A DNA stretch of 64,000 nucleotides from Bacteroidota bacterium. GTDB lineage: Bacteria > Bacteroidota > Bacteroidia > AKYH767-A > 2013-40CM-41-45. The position numbers were made by a program, and so were the translations under genes. Each line of letters begins with the position of its first letter. Position 1 is the first letter of the stretch. The notes beneath the pieces are model-generated. The model was given only the letters and a program-made list of their open reading frames with translations, did no database searches and was not told where the DNA came from. The stretch spans positions 1,860,001 to 1,924,000 of the forward strand of contig JADJON010000001.1 in assembly GCA_016713765.1 (NCBI GenBank), in the 5' to 3' direction. Below are positions 1 through 8,742 of this stretch, piece after piece.

Positions 1-1009
1 CCTCACCCTGAAAGGCGGCAAGGTATTCCTGGAGCTGGACGGTATCCAGGTGTTTGATCACGAGACGGGTCAAATGCTCTGGAGCGCGGTCTATGAATCC
101 GACGAGGAAACGCGAAGGGGTCTTTTCAACCGAGGCCCCCATGGCGGACGGGTGATCAAAGGTGGTATCTACGGCGCAATTGCCGAGCCATTGTATACCA
201 ACGACGGTGTATATGTTGTGCTGGGTAGCGGAAAGCTCCGCACCAAGTTCATCGCCAAGTACGATCTGGAGTCCGGTAAGAAACTCTGGGAATCAGAAAA
301 GATCACCGGTGCCGGCGCTATGCCCAATCTGCACCTGGAAGATGGCCGCCTGGTGGCACAGATCGGCGGTATTGTGAATAAGCAAACGATCGAAAACAAG
401 GTGGAGACCGGTCCTAACGGCACTGTTACGACCATCTACTACAACAACGAGTGGGACTTCATGGGCGGATACGGCATTATCGCCCTTGATCCGGCTTCTG
501 GAGCCAAGGTTTGGCGGTCCGAGAAATTCGACAAACGCATCACCGACCTCGTCTTCGGGGACGGAATGGTCTTCGCGGGTTCGGGGGACGAATTCTACGG
601 GTTTGATGTGAAATCGGGCGAGATGAAGATTAACGTCGATCACTCCAAGGGTGCAGTTGGGAAATCCATGTGGGCCTTCGATAACGGTGAAAGTGTCGCA
701 TTGGTTTGTGATAAGGGTCTTGCTGCCTACAACAAGAAAGACGGTGCAAAGCTCTATACGACCGATAAATTCCGGGGTGTCAGTGCATACCACCACGTAG
801 GCGGTAATTTCTTTCTTCGTCGCGACAACGGTAGCAGTAACACCATTTGCGCGGTGGATCTAAAAACCGGCGTAATCAAAGGCGAGGTCAAATCGAAAGG
901 CAAGGGTGGTGGCGGACAGTATGGCGATGGAATCGACATTACAACCGACGGAGAATACATTTTCACATTCAAAGGGAAAGATGTCCAAAAATTGAAAGTC
1001 AACAAGTAA
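1..1009 (+). CDS. PQQ-type beta-propeller repeat protein (5' end outside window)
   Basis: The reading frame is open from base 2, so the start and any signal peptide lie to the left of the window. The visible 335 or so residues hold repeated blades with the pattern of PQQ-like propellers, in which an aspartate-glycine turn is followed by a G-x-x-x-W strand: FDHETGQMLW, YDLESGKKLW and LDPASGAKVW. Such repeats form a WD40-like propeller and are found in dehydrogenases, BamB and many secreted Bacteroidota proteins; nothing visible marks a quinoprotein active site, so a structural or sensor propeller is more likely. The gene ends in TAA and is followed at once by a perfect stem-loop terminator. 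The first internal GTG at position 50 should not be taken as the true start. Confidence 0.8.
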   Translation, partial: LTLKGGKVFLELDGIQVFDHETGQMLWSAVYESDEETRRGLFNRGPHGGRVIKGGIYGAIAEPLYTNDGVYVVLGSGKLRTKFIAKYDLESGKKLWESEKITGAGAMPNLHLEDGRLVAQIGGIVNKQTIENKVETGPNGTVTTIYYNNEWDFMGGYGIIALDPASGAKVWRSEKFDKRITDLVFGDGMVFAGSGDEFYGFDVKSGEMKINVDHSKGAVGKSMWAFDNGESVALVCDKGLAAYNKKDGAKLYTTDKFRGVSAYHHVGGNFFLRRDNGSSNTICAVDLKTGVIKGEVKSKGKGGGGQYGDGIDITTDGEYIFTFKGKDVQKLKVNK

Positions 1010-1016
1010 GAGGATT

Positions 1017-1053
1017 CTCCCGGGAATGGCCTCATTCCCGGGAGTCATTTTTT
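1017..1053 (+). terminator. Rho-independent terminator after the propeller gene
   Basis: A perfect 12-bp stem (1017-1028 with 1033-1044), a 4-nt loop and then TCATTTTTT. The T run ends five bases before the ATG of the next gene, and the right arm contains GGGAG, the only Shine-Dalgarno-like sequence for that gene. Confidence 0.9.
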
Positions 1054-1057
1054 GATC

Positions 1058-3085
1058 ATGAGCCACCATCCATTCATCTTCTTTTTTCTTCTTGTTCTGG
1101 GCTTGTTTAGAACGGCAGATGGCGCCCAGGTGCAGTATGCATCGGTCATGCAGGAGTATTCCTCTTCTGTGGGAAACAAGCAGTTCGGCCCCCTCCAGGT
1201 GTTGGGAAAACCCGATGCCATGCCCCAGGGAGGGAAGAGCCCCTGCGCCTGGATGTCAAGGCTGGCGAATTCGGGAAAGGAGTATCTGGAAGTTTCCTTT
1301 GATTCCCTGCAAGTGGTGCGTCAGGTCGCCGTATTCGAGAATTTGAATCCTGGCGGCGTTGTAGCAGTGTCCCTCATCGACGAACAGGGAAAGACGAACC
1401 GCATCTACAAAGGACCGGCGGCTGCAACGAGTGAGAAGTCCCGCGTTTTTCGCGTCTTTAATTCAGATGACACCAGGCAATATAAGCGTGTCCGCGTCGA
1501 CTTCGATTTTTCAAAATTCGGAGGACAGAAGCAGATTGATGCGATCGCGATCTCCGACTCGGAGGAACCGATCCAAGCCGAGATCCATGAGTTGAAAGAC
1601 CTGGCATGGGCAAGCGGCCCTGAGAACCTGGGGAGAAAGGTTAATTCAGCTTTTTCCGATGTGAATCCCGTGATCTCACCGGATGGCCGGACACTGTACT
1701 TCACACGAAAGGATCACCCGGACAACATCAACGGCTCCGACGAGAATGATGATATCTGGTATTCCGAGATCGATGAAAAGGGGAATTGGGGCCCGGCAAC
1801 GAATATGGATGAACCGTTGAATAACGCTTCCAATAATTTTGTGGAATCAGTTACGCCCGACGGAAATACGCTCTTGTTGGGTAATCACTATTTCCGGACT
1901 TCCGAAGAAGCGGATGGACAGGAATTGAATGGCGTTTCGTTCGCTTATCGGGCCCTGGATGGCTGGTCGTTTCCCAGGAATATCCGGATCGAAAATTATC
2001 GGAACTACGACCAGTATGTCAATTATTTTTTGTCCAATGACGGTCGGGCATTGTTGATGGGCATTGAACACGATGATACGGAAGGCGCGGCCGATCTGTA
2101 TGTTAGTTTCCTGCAAGCCGACAGTTCGTGGTCGGCTCCGGTGAATCTGGGTCACGTTATCAATTCGGCTGGCTCGGAAGGGACTCCGTTTCTGGCGGCC
2201 GACGGCGTTTCGCTCTACTATACCAGTGATGGATTTGCGGGCTACGGAAGTAGCGATATGTACATGTCGAAGCGACTCGACAATTCCTGGAAGAATTGGT
2301 CGGAACCGGTGAATCTTGGAGGGCGACTGAATACTGCCGGCTGGGATGCCTACTTCACACTTCCGGCATCCGGCGAGTACGCCTATTTCGTCAGTTCGGA
2401 AAATTCATTGGGTGCAACGGATGTTTTCCGGATCCGTCTTCCCAAGCAAATGAAGCCGGAACCGGTTGTTCTGGTCTCGGGAAGAGTATTGGACGCAAAG
2501 TCAAATGCGCCCCTTGAGGCGACCATTCGGTATGAGCGGCTGCCGGAAGGCGCTTCCGCCGGTCTCGCGCGGAGTGAACCGAAAGATGGTCAATACCGGA
2601 TCGTGCTGCCCCGAGGCGCGCGCTTTGGATTCAGAGCCGAGGCGGCGGGTTATTTTCCAGTCAGCGCCTTTATTAACCTTGATTCATTGTTGGATTACCA
2701 GGAGCTTTCACGCGACTTGTCACTTGTGCCCATGGAGGTTGGTCAGGTGGTACGGTTGAACAACATTTTCTTTGATTTCGGAAAGGCCACCTTGCAACCG
2801 GAATCCGAACCCGAACTCAGGCGAGTGGTCGAGTTCATGCGCGCAAATTCGGGCATGCGGATCGAAGTCGATGGTCATACCGATGATGTGGGGGCTGATG
2901 CGGCCAACCTCCAATTATCGAAGGAAAGAGCCGCTTCTGTTATCAGGTTCCTGATTGAAAACGGAGTAGAGGCGTCCCGCTTGCTTTCGGAGGGATATGG
3001 TGAAACCCGTCCCATTGCCGGAAATGACAGCGAGGAAGGACGCAGTCTGAACCGGCGGGTGGAATTCAAGATATTGAAATTGTGA
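1058..3085 (+). CDS. OmpA-family outer membrane protein with PD40 propeller
   Basis: A 675-residue envelope protein. It starts with a hydrophobic signal peptide (residues 3-23, likely cut after ADGA). Residues about 25-170 look like a discoidin/galactose-binding-like beta domain. About 180-465 are PD40 (WD40-like) blades with motifs such as SPDGRTLYFT. About 470-550 resemble a carboxypeptidase-regulatory-like beta sandwich. Residues 560-675 are an OmpA C-terminal peptidoglycan-binding domain (FFDFGKATL, DGHTDDVG, SLNRRVEF). The family anchors the outer membrane to the cell wall; the PD40-OmpA arrangement is common in Bacteroidota and is often linked to gliding or T9SS machinery, but this copy has no such neighbours. 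A TTG six bases upstream is a poorer start than ATG 1058. Confidence 0.88.
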   Translation: MSHHPFIFFFLLVLGLFRTADGAQVQYASVMQEYSSSVGNKQFGPLQVLGKPDAMPQGGKSPCAWMSRLANSGKEYLEVSFDSLQVVRQVAVFENLNPGGVVAVSLIDEQGKTNRIYKGPAAATSEKSRVFRVFNSDDTRQYKRVRVDFDFSKFGGQKQIDAIAISDSEEPIQAEIHELKDLAWASGPENLGRKVNSAFSDVNPVISPDGRTLYFTRKDHPDNINGSDENDDIWYSEIDEKGNWGPATNMDEPLNNASNNFVESVTPDGNTLLLGNHYFRTSEEADGQELNGVSFAYRALDGWSFPRNIRIENYRNYDQYVNYFLSNDGRALLMGIEHDDTEGAADLYVSFLQADSSWSAPVNLGHVINSAGSEGTPFLAADGVSLYYTSDGFAGYGSSDMYMSKRLDNSWKNWSEPVNLGGRLNTAGWDAYFTLPASGEYAYFVSSENSLGATDVFRIRLPKQMKPEPVVLVSGRVLDAKSNAPLEATIRYERLPEGASAGLARSEPKDGQYRIVLPRGARFGFRAEAAGYFPVSAFINLDSLLDYQELSRDLSLVPMEVGQVVRLNNIFFDFGKATLQPESEPELRRVVEFMRANSGMRIEVDGHTDDVGADAANLQLSKERAASVIRFLIENGVEASRLLSEGYGETRPIAGNDSEEGRSLNRRVEFKILKL

Positions 3086-3318
3086 CGGTGAAGAAAAGCA
3101 TGGATAAAGTGAGCAATGCTGCGCTTAAGGTTCCAGTCGGAAGAAAAGCGGTAGTGTCAGTCAGGCGCAAGCCGATTATCCTGGAACGGCCCTCACTTTT
3201 TCATGGGTTAAAATCTGCGCAAGCGTTTAACAGGAACGACGGCATGCTTTGAGTCATACGGCCCCGAAGGTCAATTTATTGCAACTGATAACTCCCCCCT
3301 GACCGGAGGGGCCGTTCC
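3086..3318. other. Intergenic region between convergent genes, no supported gene
   Basis: This stretch separates the OmpA gene and the UbiA gene, which converge on it. A 56-codon open frame (3082-3252, GTG start) exists but has no recognisable motif. A short CCCCT/AGGGG inverted repeat near 3295-3311 lacks a T tract on either strand. Nothing else was seen. Confidence 0.4.
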
Positions 3319-4236
3319 TTACTTCAGGAAGTAGAAGTAGAAAGGAATCATGCTGAGAATTCCGATGGCGAGGTACGCCTTGGCGAAAACACTGGTGTAA
3401 TGAAAGTCGCTCTTTTCTTTTGCAGTCAACACCAGATAGAGCAAGCCCGCCAGCGGAATAAGAAAGATGCCTTCCAGTTTGAAGAGGCTGACCACGGTGT
3501 TGTCGTTAAAGAAGTGATAGAGGAGATAGGCGATCACTCCGCCGGTTACAAGGATCAGTCCGGTCGCGATTATTCGTGTTGTCGGTAGTCCGTAACGTAC
3601 AGGAATGCTGTCGCAACCACCCTGGCGATCGCCTTCTAGATCTTCCGCATCCTTTAAAATCTCCCGGACGATGCTGATCAGAAATGCAAACAGCGCGTAG
3701 ACCAACACGTAGATGATGTTTCGATAGAATTCCGGTTCATATAATGCGACGGTCAGGGGAACCAGTGCCGATAAGAACGCGATGAGGATGTTCCCGATAA
3801 TGAATTTCCGCTTGTATTGGCTGGCATACATGTAAAGGGAGTAAGCGCAAAATACCTGGATCAAGCCGAGGCCCGGCCGACCGATGCGCAACGCTACGAG
3901 GAAGCCGGTCAGACACCCGAATACCGAAAGTGTCATAAACAGTTTGCGGGCAAGTTCCGGACTGATCCTGGACCCTATCGGATTCGTACCCGGCCGGTTC
4001 TTTTCGTCAATGTATCGGTCGTAGACGTCATTGATCACATTGCCGCCCGCTGCAATCAAGACCGTCGAGAAGACGAGAAGGCAGAACGTCCACTTGTCTA
4101 AGTGCGCAGGGAATTCACCCGTTACATTCTTTTCCGTCTGGAAGGCCGGAAGAATCAGACAATAACGGACCAGAAACTGCGTCAAGGCGATGAGCAGCAG
4201 GTTGAGGGGTCGGATGAGCCGGAGGAAATGAAACAT
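3319..4236 (-). CDS. UbiA-family prenyltransferase
   Basis: A 305-residue polytopic membrane protein with about eight or nine hydrophobic segments. The two aspartate-rich motifs that bind Mg-diphosphate are present: NDVYDRYID (around residue 68) and DAEDLEGD (around residue 195). UbiA enzymes join an isoprenoid diphosphate to an aromatic or polyol acceptor in the inner membrane. Homologues in this gene context in Bacteroidota are usually annotated as geranylgeranylglycerol-phosphate geranylgeranyltransferases, but the substrate cannot be read from the sequence. It is the last gene of the minus-strand run, four bases after the kdsC-like gene, which suggests co-transcription. Confidence 0.88.
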   Translation of the reverse strand: MFHFLRLIRPLNLLLIALTQFLVRYCLILPAFQTEKNVTGEFPAHLDKWTFCLLVFSTVLIAAGGNVINDVYDRYIDEKNRPGTNPIGSRISPELARKLFMTLSVFGCLTGFLVALRIGRPGLGLIQVFCAYSLYMYASQYKRKFIIGNILIAFLSALVPLTVALYEPEFYRNIIYVLVYALFAFLISIVREILKDAEDLEGDRQGGCDSIPVRYGLPTTRIIATGLILVTGGVIAYLLYHFFNDNTVVSLFKLEGIFLIPLAGLLYLVLTAKEKSDFHYTSVFAKAYLAIGILSMIPFYFYFLK

Positions 4237-4240
4237 GGGT

Positions 4241-4747
4241 TCAGGCGTTCAGTCCGGGCCAGTTTCCGTGCAAACGCATGACTTGTTCGATCACATCACG
4301 CACACAACCGCGTCCTCCGGCCAAGGGCGAAATGTACAAGCTGATTGCCCGAATCTCGGGTGCGGCATCCGCAGGACAACATCGTACGCCCACAATCCGC
4401 ATCACGTCAAGATCCGGAAGGTCGTCGCCCATATACAACACTTCGGTTGCATTCAAATCGTGCGCTTTCAGGAATTCATTAAGAATGGATGGTTTGTCCT
4501 TCACGCCAAGGTGCACCTCGGTGATGCCAAGATTGTTCAGACGGGTACGAACGCTCTCGGATTTTCCTCCGGAGATCACGCAGATCGGATAACCGGCATG
4601 GATGGCCGCATGCAAAGCATAACCGTCCCGGATATTCATCATGCGATGCAATTCGTCCTGGAGAACGACCAGCATTCCGTCGGTCATGACCCCATCCACA
4701 TCGAACACGAATGCTTTTACTCCGGACAAAAGTTCCTTGAAATTCAT
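4241..4747 (-). CDS. kdsC: KdsC-like HAD-superfamily phosphatase
   Basis: A compact 168-residue HAD phosphatase without a cap domain, as in KdsC tetramers. Visible motifs: FDVDGVMTDG (motif I, nucleophile and acid Asp), VISGG (motif II), a Lys before the late acidic motif, and MGDDLPDLDVM (motif IV). KdsC hydrolyses 3-deoxy-D-manno-octulosonate 8-phosphate to Kdo in the lipopolysaccharide pathway. Members in Bacteroidota sit in this same DUF2520-HAD-UbiA order. Other steps of Kdo synthesis are not in the window, so the assignment rests on motif and length. Confidence 0.82.
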   Translation of the reverse strand: MNFKELLSGVKAFVFDVDGVMTDGMLVVLQDELHRMMNIRDGYALHAAIHAGYPICVISGGKSESVRTRLNNLGITEVHLGVKDKPSILNEFLKAHDLNATEVLYMGDDLPDLDVMRIVGVRCCPADAAPEIRAISLYISPLAGGRGCVRDVIEQVMRLHGNWPGLNA

Positions 4748-4773
4748 GCGACCGAAGATAGCGATTTCGACAT

Positions 4774-5538
4774 TTACCTTTTTACAGCGGCGATGCCATT
4801 GCTCATCAAACGGTAAAGTGACCTGAGCCGGGGATCGGAAGCGAGCAAGCTTAAATGCTTTTGCATTGTCTTACGATCACCTCTCCGTGCAGGCCCTGTT
4901 TGAGCTGCTAAAGGGTGCAGTGCAATGGCTTTTTCTGTCGTCTCACGAATGAGGGGATAAAGCAAGCGGAAGGGCAGTCGATGTCGTTGCAGGAGGGAGG
5001 ATGACAAATAAAGCAGGTGGTTCGTGAAATTATTGGAAATGACCGCAGCCAGGTGTAACCATTGACGTTGCTCAGACGAGACAGCTACTACTTCTTCGGA
5101 AATGGATTTCCCCAGCAGGTTCAGTTTTCGGCGTAGCTGCGGGCTGCGCGCTTCGATCAGGATCGGAATGTGTCGCATTCGAAGTGGCCGATCGGTGGAA
5201 AAGCTCTGAAGCGGATAGAAGACCCCGGCATTCGGAAATTTTCGCCCGAATACCGAGAGCGGAACGTTTCCGGCTGTATGGACAATCAGCTGTTTCGTGG
5301 CGGGGATTGATTTCAATATTGCCGGAATCGCGTCATCCGGCACAGCAAGGAGAATGATATCGGCAGATGTGTCAAGTTCCCGGATATCCTTGAGGTGATT
5401 CGATCCAAGCTTTCGGGCAAGACTCCTGGCCCGGTGCATTCCTTTTCCGTGTACCTGAACGATCCTATGGCCGGCTTTCTTTAAGGCGAGAGCGAGCTGT
5501 TGCCCGACGTTTCCGGCGCCGATCAGAACGATGTTCAT
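4774..5538 (-). CDS. Rossmann-fold and DUF2520 domain protein
   Basis: A 254-residue soluble protein. The N-terminal 110 residues form a Rossmann nucleotide-binding fold with GAGNVG at residues 7-12; the C-terminal half is the all-helical DUF2520 domain (around 125-250). The architecture resembles F420-dependent NADP reductase and ketopantoate or 6-phosphogluconate dehydrogenase types, so an NAD(P)-linked reductase is plausible, but no substrate is known to me for the family. It lies one base after the ccmF stop and 26 bases before the HAD gene, inside the minus-strand operon. Confidence 0.8.
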   Translation of the reverse strand: MNIVLIGAGNVGQQLALALKKAGHRIVQVHGKGMHRARSLARKLGSNHLKDIRELDTSADIILLAVPDDAIPAILKSIPATKQLIVHTAGNVPLSVFGRKFPNAGVFYPLQSFSTDRPLRMRHIPILIEARSPQLRRKLNLLGKSISEEVVAVSSEQRQWLHLAAVISNNFTNHLLYLSSSLLQRHRLPFRLLYPLIRETTEKAIALHPLAAQTGPARRGDRKTMQKHLSLLASDPRLRSLYRLMSNGIAAVKR

Positions 5539-5539
5539 G

Positions 5540-7960
5540 TTATTGTGATTCGGAAGATTGGTTCACTCGGATCCGGTGACGTACTGCCAGCACGGTTCCC
5601 AGGATCATCATCAGACATCCGATCCACAGGATGTTGATACCCGGGAAAATGATCGCCTTCATGATCACAAAATCGCGCTTGTTGCTTTTCTTCTCCCGAA
5701 CGAGCAATTCGATCTTTCCGGTGTTGGGGTCGATCTTGTTGAAGTCGAACTGCAGCCCGAGTTCGTCCACCGAAGCAGGTTTCGTATACATCGACATGTC
5801 CCGGATCAAAAAGATCGGCTCCGGCGTATAGGTTCGCTTGTTGATGTCCTGCACAATCAGCTTGGCGCCAACCGCGATGTCATGTTCATGCAAATGCTCG
5901 GTCTCGGAAGCGGGTTGCTTATCGAGTGCTTCCAGGATGACGAACGAATTGCTGGTAAAGACCGTATCGCCGATCGCCATCATATGCGATTTCGGAGCCT
6001 GGTAATCCGAGGTGTCGCCCGAACCTTTTTTCTCTAATTCGGCATAGGTGATGTGCGTGTAAATATCGCGCGTCAGGAAATGCTTGGTGGCGGGTTCTGC
6101 CACATTTCCCATGCGCTCATTCAACTGGACGAACGGGCGCAATTCGAAAGCCTGTTGCTTCTGACCGGTTTCATCTTGTGTAAAATAGCCGATCTTATAA
6201 TAAACGTGAATGCCTTCCTGTTCCTTGCCAGTATAGGTGACATAATAAGGCCCCATCGGTAAAGTGTCCAGGCCCTGTTCCAACATGATGTTCTCGCGGT
6301 TGGGAAAATCCTTACCGAGGTCGATGTTCTTCAGGTTTTGTGAGATCACCTGCTTCTTTCCGTTCGAGATCAATGCGCCACAGAGGATCAATCCTATGCC
6401 GATGTGCGCGATGGAGGCGCCTGCGTTCCGGAATTTCCCCTTCAGCACCCGGATGAAATAATCGAGGTTGGCCGTCACCGCGAAGAGTGAAGCGAACAGA
6501 AGGGCATAATAGTGGTAACGGAAGGATCCCAGCGCCAATACGAGCAGGACCGTTAGGATGGAAGCCGTCAAGAGGGAAAGACTGATCTTGTTCAACCAGG
6601 TTTTCCAGTCGCTTTGCTTGTAGCGGAAATATTGGGCGACCGCAATCAGCAGACTGAGCAGGATCGCCACAGGTACTTGCCAGCGGTTGTAATGATCGAT
6701 CGGGTCGGCCGGAGGAGCCAGCTTGGTTCCGAACAATTTATTGATGACCGGTGTCGAGGTGGTAAAGGTGATCTGAAGGGAACCGATGACGAGTACCAGC
6801 ATGCCGATGAACATCCAGAATTCCCGTGAAGAGAAATGCTCCTCATCCGGTCCCAAGGGTATTCCTTTGCGGTTTCTGAATAAGAGAAAGGCAGCCAGCA
6901 CAACGAAGAACAACATGTACACCAAAAGCTGTCCGGACATTCCGAGGTCGGTAAACGCGTGGACGGAGGAATTCCCCAGGATACCGGAACGTGTCAGAAA
7001 GGTAGAGTAGAGGATAAAGAAGAATGTAACGACTGCCAGGATGTAGTTCGACCATAAGGCGCGACCACGATGCTTGTAGATCAACATCACATGCCCCAGG
7101 CCGGTGAGCGTCATCCAGGGAACCAGGGAGGCGTTTTCAACCGGATCCCAGGCCCAGAAGCCGCCGAAACTAAGCGACTCATAAGCCCACGCAGCACCCA
7201 TCAGGATACCGGTACCCAGGATCATGATGCTGAAAAAGGTCCACGGCAGTGCAGGACGGATCCATTGATCGTATTGTTTGCGCAGGAGGCCACCGATGGC
7301 ATAGGCGAACGGGACGATGGTGGTCGCAAAACCGAGGAAAAGGGTAGGAGGATGAATCGTCATCCAGTAATTCTGGAGCAGCGGGTTCAAGCCGCGGCCG
7401 TCTTTTAGCCGTTGCAGGTAATCGGGAAAACGAATGAAAGGCAATTGGGCGAAATCCGGGTGCTCTCTTAGCAAGGTGAAAGGATTACTGCCGAGCTTAT
7501 AGCCAAATACAATAACCCCCAGTATCATTGAAGCAAGGAACACCTGCGCAAGCGATACGATGAACATGACCGAATTCTCCCAAACCCCGCTTCTTCTGAT
7601 CAGGATCAGGCCCAGCATGACATGCCAGAAGGTCCATAATAGAAAACTGCCTTCCTGCCCTTCCCATAGACAGGAAAGGATGTACCGCATCGGCATTTGG
7701 GTATTGCTGTGTTCCCAAACGTAATAGTATTCGAATCGATGTTGTGTGATGAGGAAGAGCAGGAGAACGATGATTCCGATCACCGAGCCTGCGTGCACGA
7801 GGAAGGCTCGTCGCCCAAGGCTTTTCCAGCTATCGTCCCCGGATTTGTGACCATACCAATACGCGGTCGCAGCCAACAGCGAAGCGGTAAAGGATAGTAT
7901 GACGAACAGGTTGCCGATCCAACCCCACCAAAGCTGTTCGCCGATATAAGATATCTCCAT
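5540..7960 (-). CDS. ccmF: Cytochrome c maturation protein CcmF/CcsA-type haem lyase
   Basis: An 806-residue inner-membrane protein with many transmembrane segments, longer than the roughly 650 residues of proteobacterial CcmF. The haem-handling WWD domain is clear at residues 266-285 (FGGFWAWDPVEN), with conserved histidines at 203 (MTIHPP) and 290 (GLGHVM), and the second conserved loop WEGQEGSFLLW near residue 100. A large periplasmic domain of about 200 residues lies before the last membrane segment. CcmF takes haem from CcmE and attaches it to the CxxCH motifs of apocytochromes. It follows ccmE by 37 bases. The window holds two cytochromes c (32473 and 36800) that would need this machinery. 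Confidence 0.92.
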   Translation of the reverse strand: MEISYIGEQLWWGWIGNLFVILSFTASLLAATAYWYGHKSGDDSWKSLGRRAFLVHAGSVIGIIVLLLFLITQHRFEYYYVWEHSNTQMPMRYILSCLWEGQEGSFLLWTFWHVMLGLILIRRSGVWENSVMFIVSLAQVFLASMILGVIVFGYKLGSNPFTLLREHPDFAQLPFIRFPDYLQRLKDGRGLNPLLQNYWMTIHPPTLFLGFATTIVPFAYAIGGLLRKQYDQWIRPALPWTFFSIMILGTGILMGAAWAYESLSFGGFWAWDPVENASLVPWMTLTGLGHVMLIYKHRGRALWSNYILAVVTFFFILYSTFLTRSGILGNSSVHAFTDLGMSGQLLVYMLFFVVLAAFLLFRNRKGIPLGPDEEHFSSREFWMFIGMLVLVIGSLQITFTTSTPVINKLFGTKLAPPADPIDHYNRWQVPVAILLSLLIAVAQYFRYKQSDWKTWLNKISLSLLTASILTVLLVLALGSFRYHYYALLFASLFAVTANLDYFIRVLKGKFRNAGASIAHIGIGLILCGALISNGKKQVISQNLKNIDLGKDFPNRENIMLEQGLDTLPMGPYYVTYTGKEQEGIHVYYKIGYFTQDETGQKQQAFELRPFVQLNERMGNVAEPATKHFLTRDIYTHITYAELEKKGSGDTSDYQAPKSHMMAIGDTVFTSNSFVILEALDKQPASETEHLHEHDIAVGAKLIVQDINKRTYTPEPIFLIRDMSMYTKPASVDELGLQFDFNKIDPNTGKIELLVREKKSNKRDFVIMKAIIFPGINILWIGCLMMILGTVLAVRHRIRVNQSSESQ

Positions 7961-7997
7961 AGAAGTTGCGTTCGACGGTCGTGTCTGTCAGCTGATA

Positions 7998-8405
7998 TCA
8001 GACACCGTCGGTTTGGGCGCCTTTCATCTCAGGGCTGCCGTTGTTGTATTTCGAAGGACATTTCATCAATACATCGGATGCCGCGAATTCGTCTCCGTTC
8101 ATCTTTCCGATCACAACGATTTGTTCCGACTTGTCGAAGTCCTGTGGACGTGCTTTATGTAAGATCACTTTTCGCTCTTGCCCGTCGTTATCGACCAGAA
8201 AAAAGGTGAACAAGTCGGCATTAGCCTGTGGGTTGTATTCCTGCGGTTTCTCCTTCGCTAACTTCCCGACAACATGGTAGGTCTTGTTGGGATGATCCGC
8301 GGCAATACTGAAGGAAGCATACGTGCTCGAGTCCGCTACGGTACTCAGGATAGCGGCAATGGCCACCGCGATAATGACGATGGCGATGATATGGGATTTT
8401 TTCAT
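7998..8405 (-). CDS. ccmE: Haem chaperone CcmE, CxxxY type
   Basis: A 135-residue protein with one N-terminal membrane anchor (residues 5-21) and an OB-fold periplasmic domain, the usual layout of CcmE. In the classical protein haem is bound covalently by the His of an HxxxY motif; here the matching position reads CPSKY (Cys116, Tyr120), so this is the CxxxY variant known from some other bacteria and archaea. The gene sits between ccmD and ccmF in the operon. A TAATTTTG sequence (8443-8450) upstream fits a Bacteroidota -7 element, though no -33 TTG was found at the right distance. Confidence 0.9.
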   Translation of the reverse strand: MKKSHIIAIVIIAVAIAAILSTVADSSTYASFSIAADHPNKTYHVVGKLAKEKPQEYNPQANADLFTFFLVDNDGQERKVILHKARPQDFDKSEQIVVIGKMNGDEFAASDVLMKCPSKYNNGSPEMKGAQTDGV

Positions 8406-8493
8406 GGGGACAGCCCGAAATCCGCAGCGGGATTCCGAACTGCAAAATTAGCGATAAAAAGGTATAGAGTGTGAGGGCGTAACCTATTGAAAA

Positions 8494-8709
8494 CTAGCTC
8501 TTTTTATTCTCCAGGCGGCGTAGTTTCCGGTCTATGCCGATAAGGTAAATGAACAGCCCAAGAAAAATGACTGCCAGTACGGCAATTACGACATTGATTT
8601 TTCCATTGGATCGCCAGGTGTCGGCCATGTCGATCTCGGAAGTTGACTGTGCCAGTAAGGTGTAACTGCTTAGCAGGAAAAGTAGCAGGACGGACAGTTG
8701 GCGTTTCAT
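8494..8709 (-). CDS. ccmD: CcmD-family small membrane protein
   Basis: A 71-residue protein with a cleavable-looking signal sequence (residues 5-20, ending LLAQ), a short periplasmic stretch and one transmembrane helix (about 40-58) followed by the basic tail DRKLRRLENKK. This is the form of the CcmD family in Bacteroidota. In other bacteria CcmD helps release holo-CcmE from the CcmABC complex. Its place between ccmC and ccmE, interrupted by a T9SS gene, supports the call. Confidence 0.8.
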   Translation of the reverse strand: MKRQLSVLLLFLLSSYTLLAQSTSEIDMADTWRSNGKINVVIAVLAVIFLGLFIYLIGIDRKLRRLENKKS

Positions 8710-8742
8710 CGTGTAAGGTCGGTTGAGCGGGTGGAGACGAAG

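Noticed and set aside
3082..3252. 56-codon open frame, GTG start, after the OmpA gene
   Set aside because: Basic composition, no motif, no promoter, overlaps the OmpA stop; a frame of this length is expected by chance.
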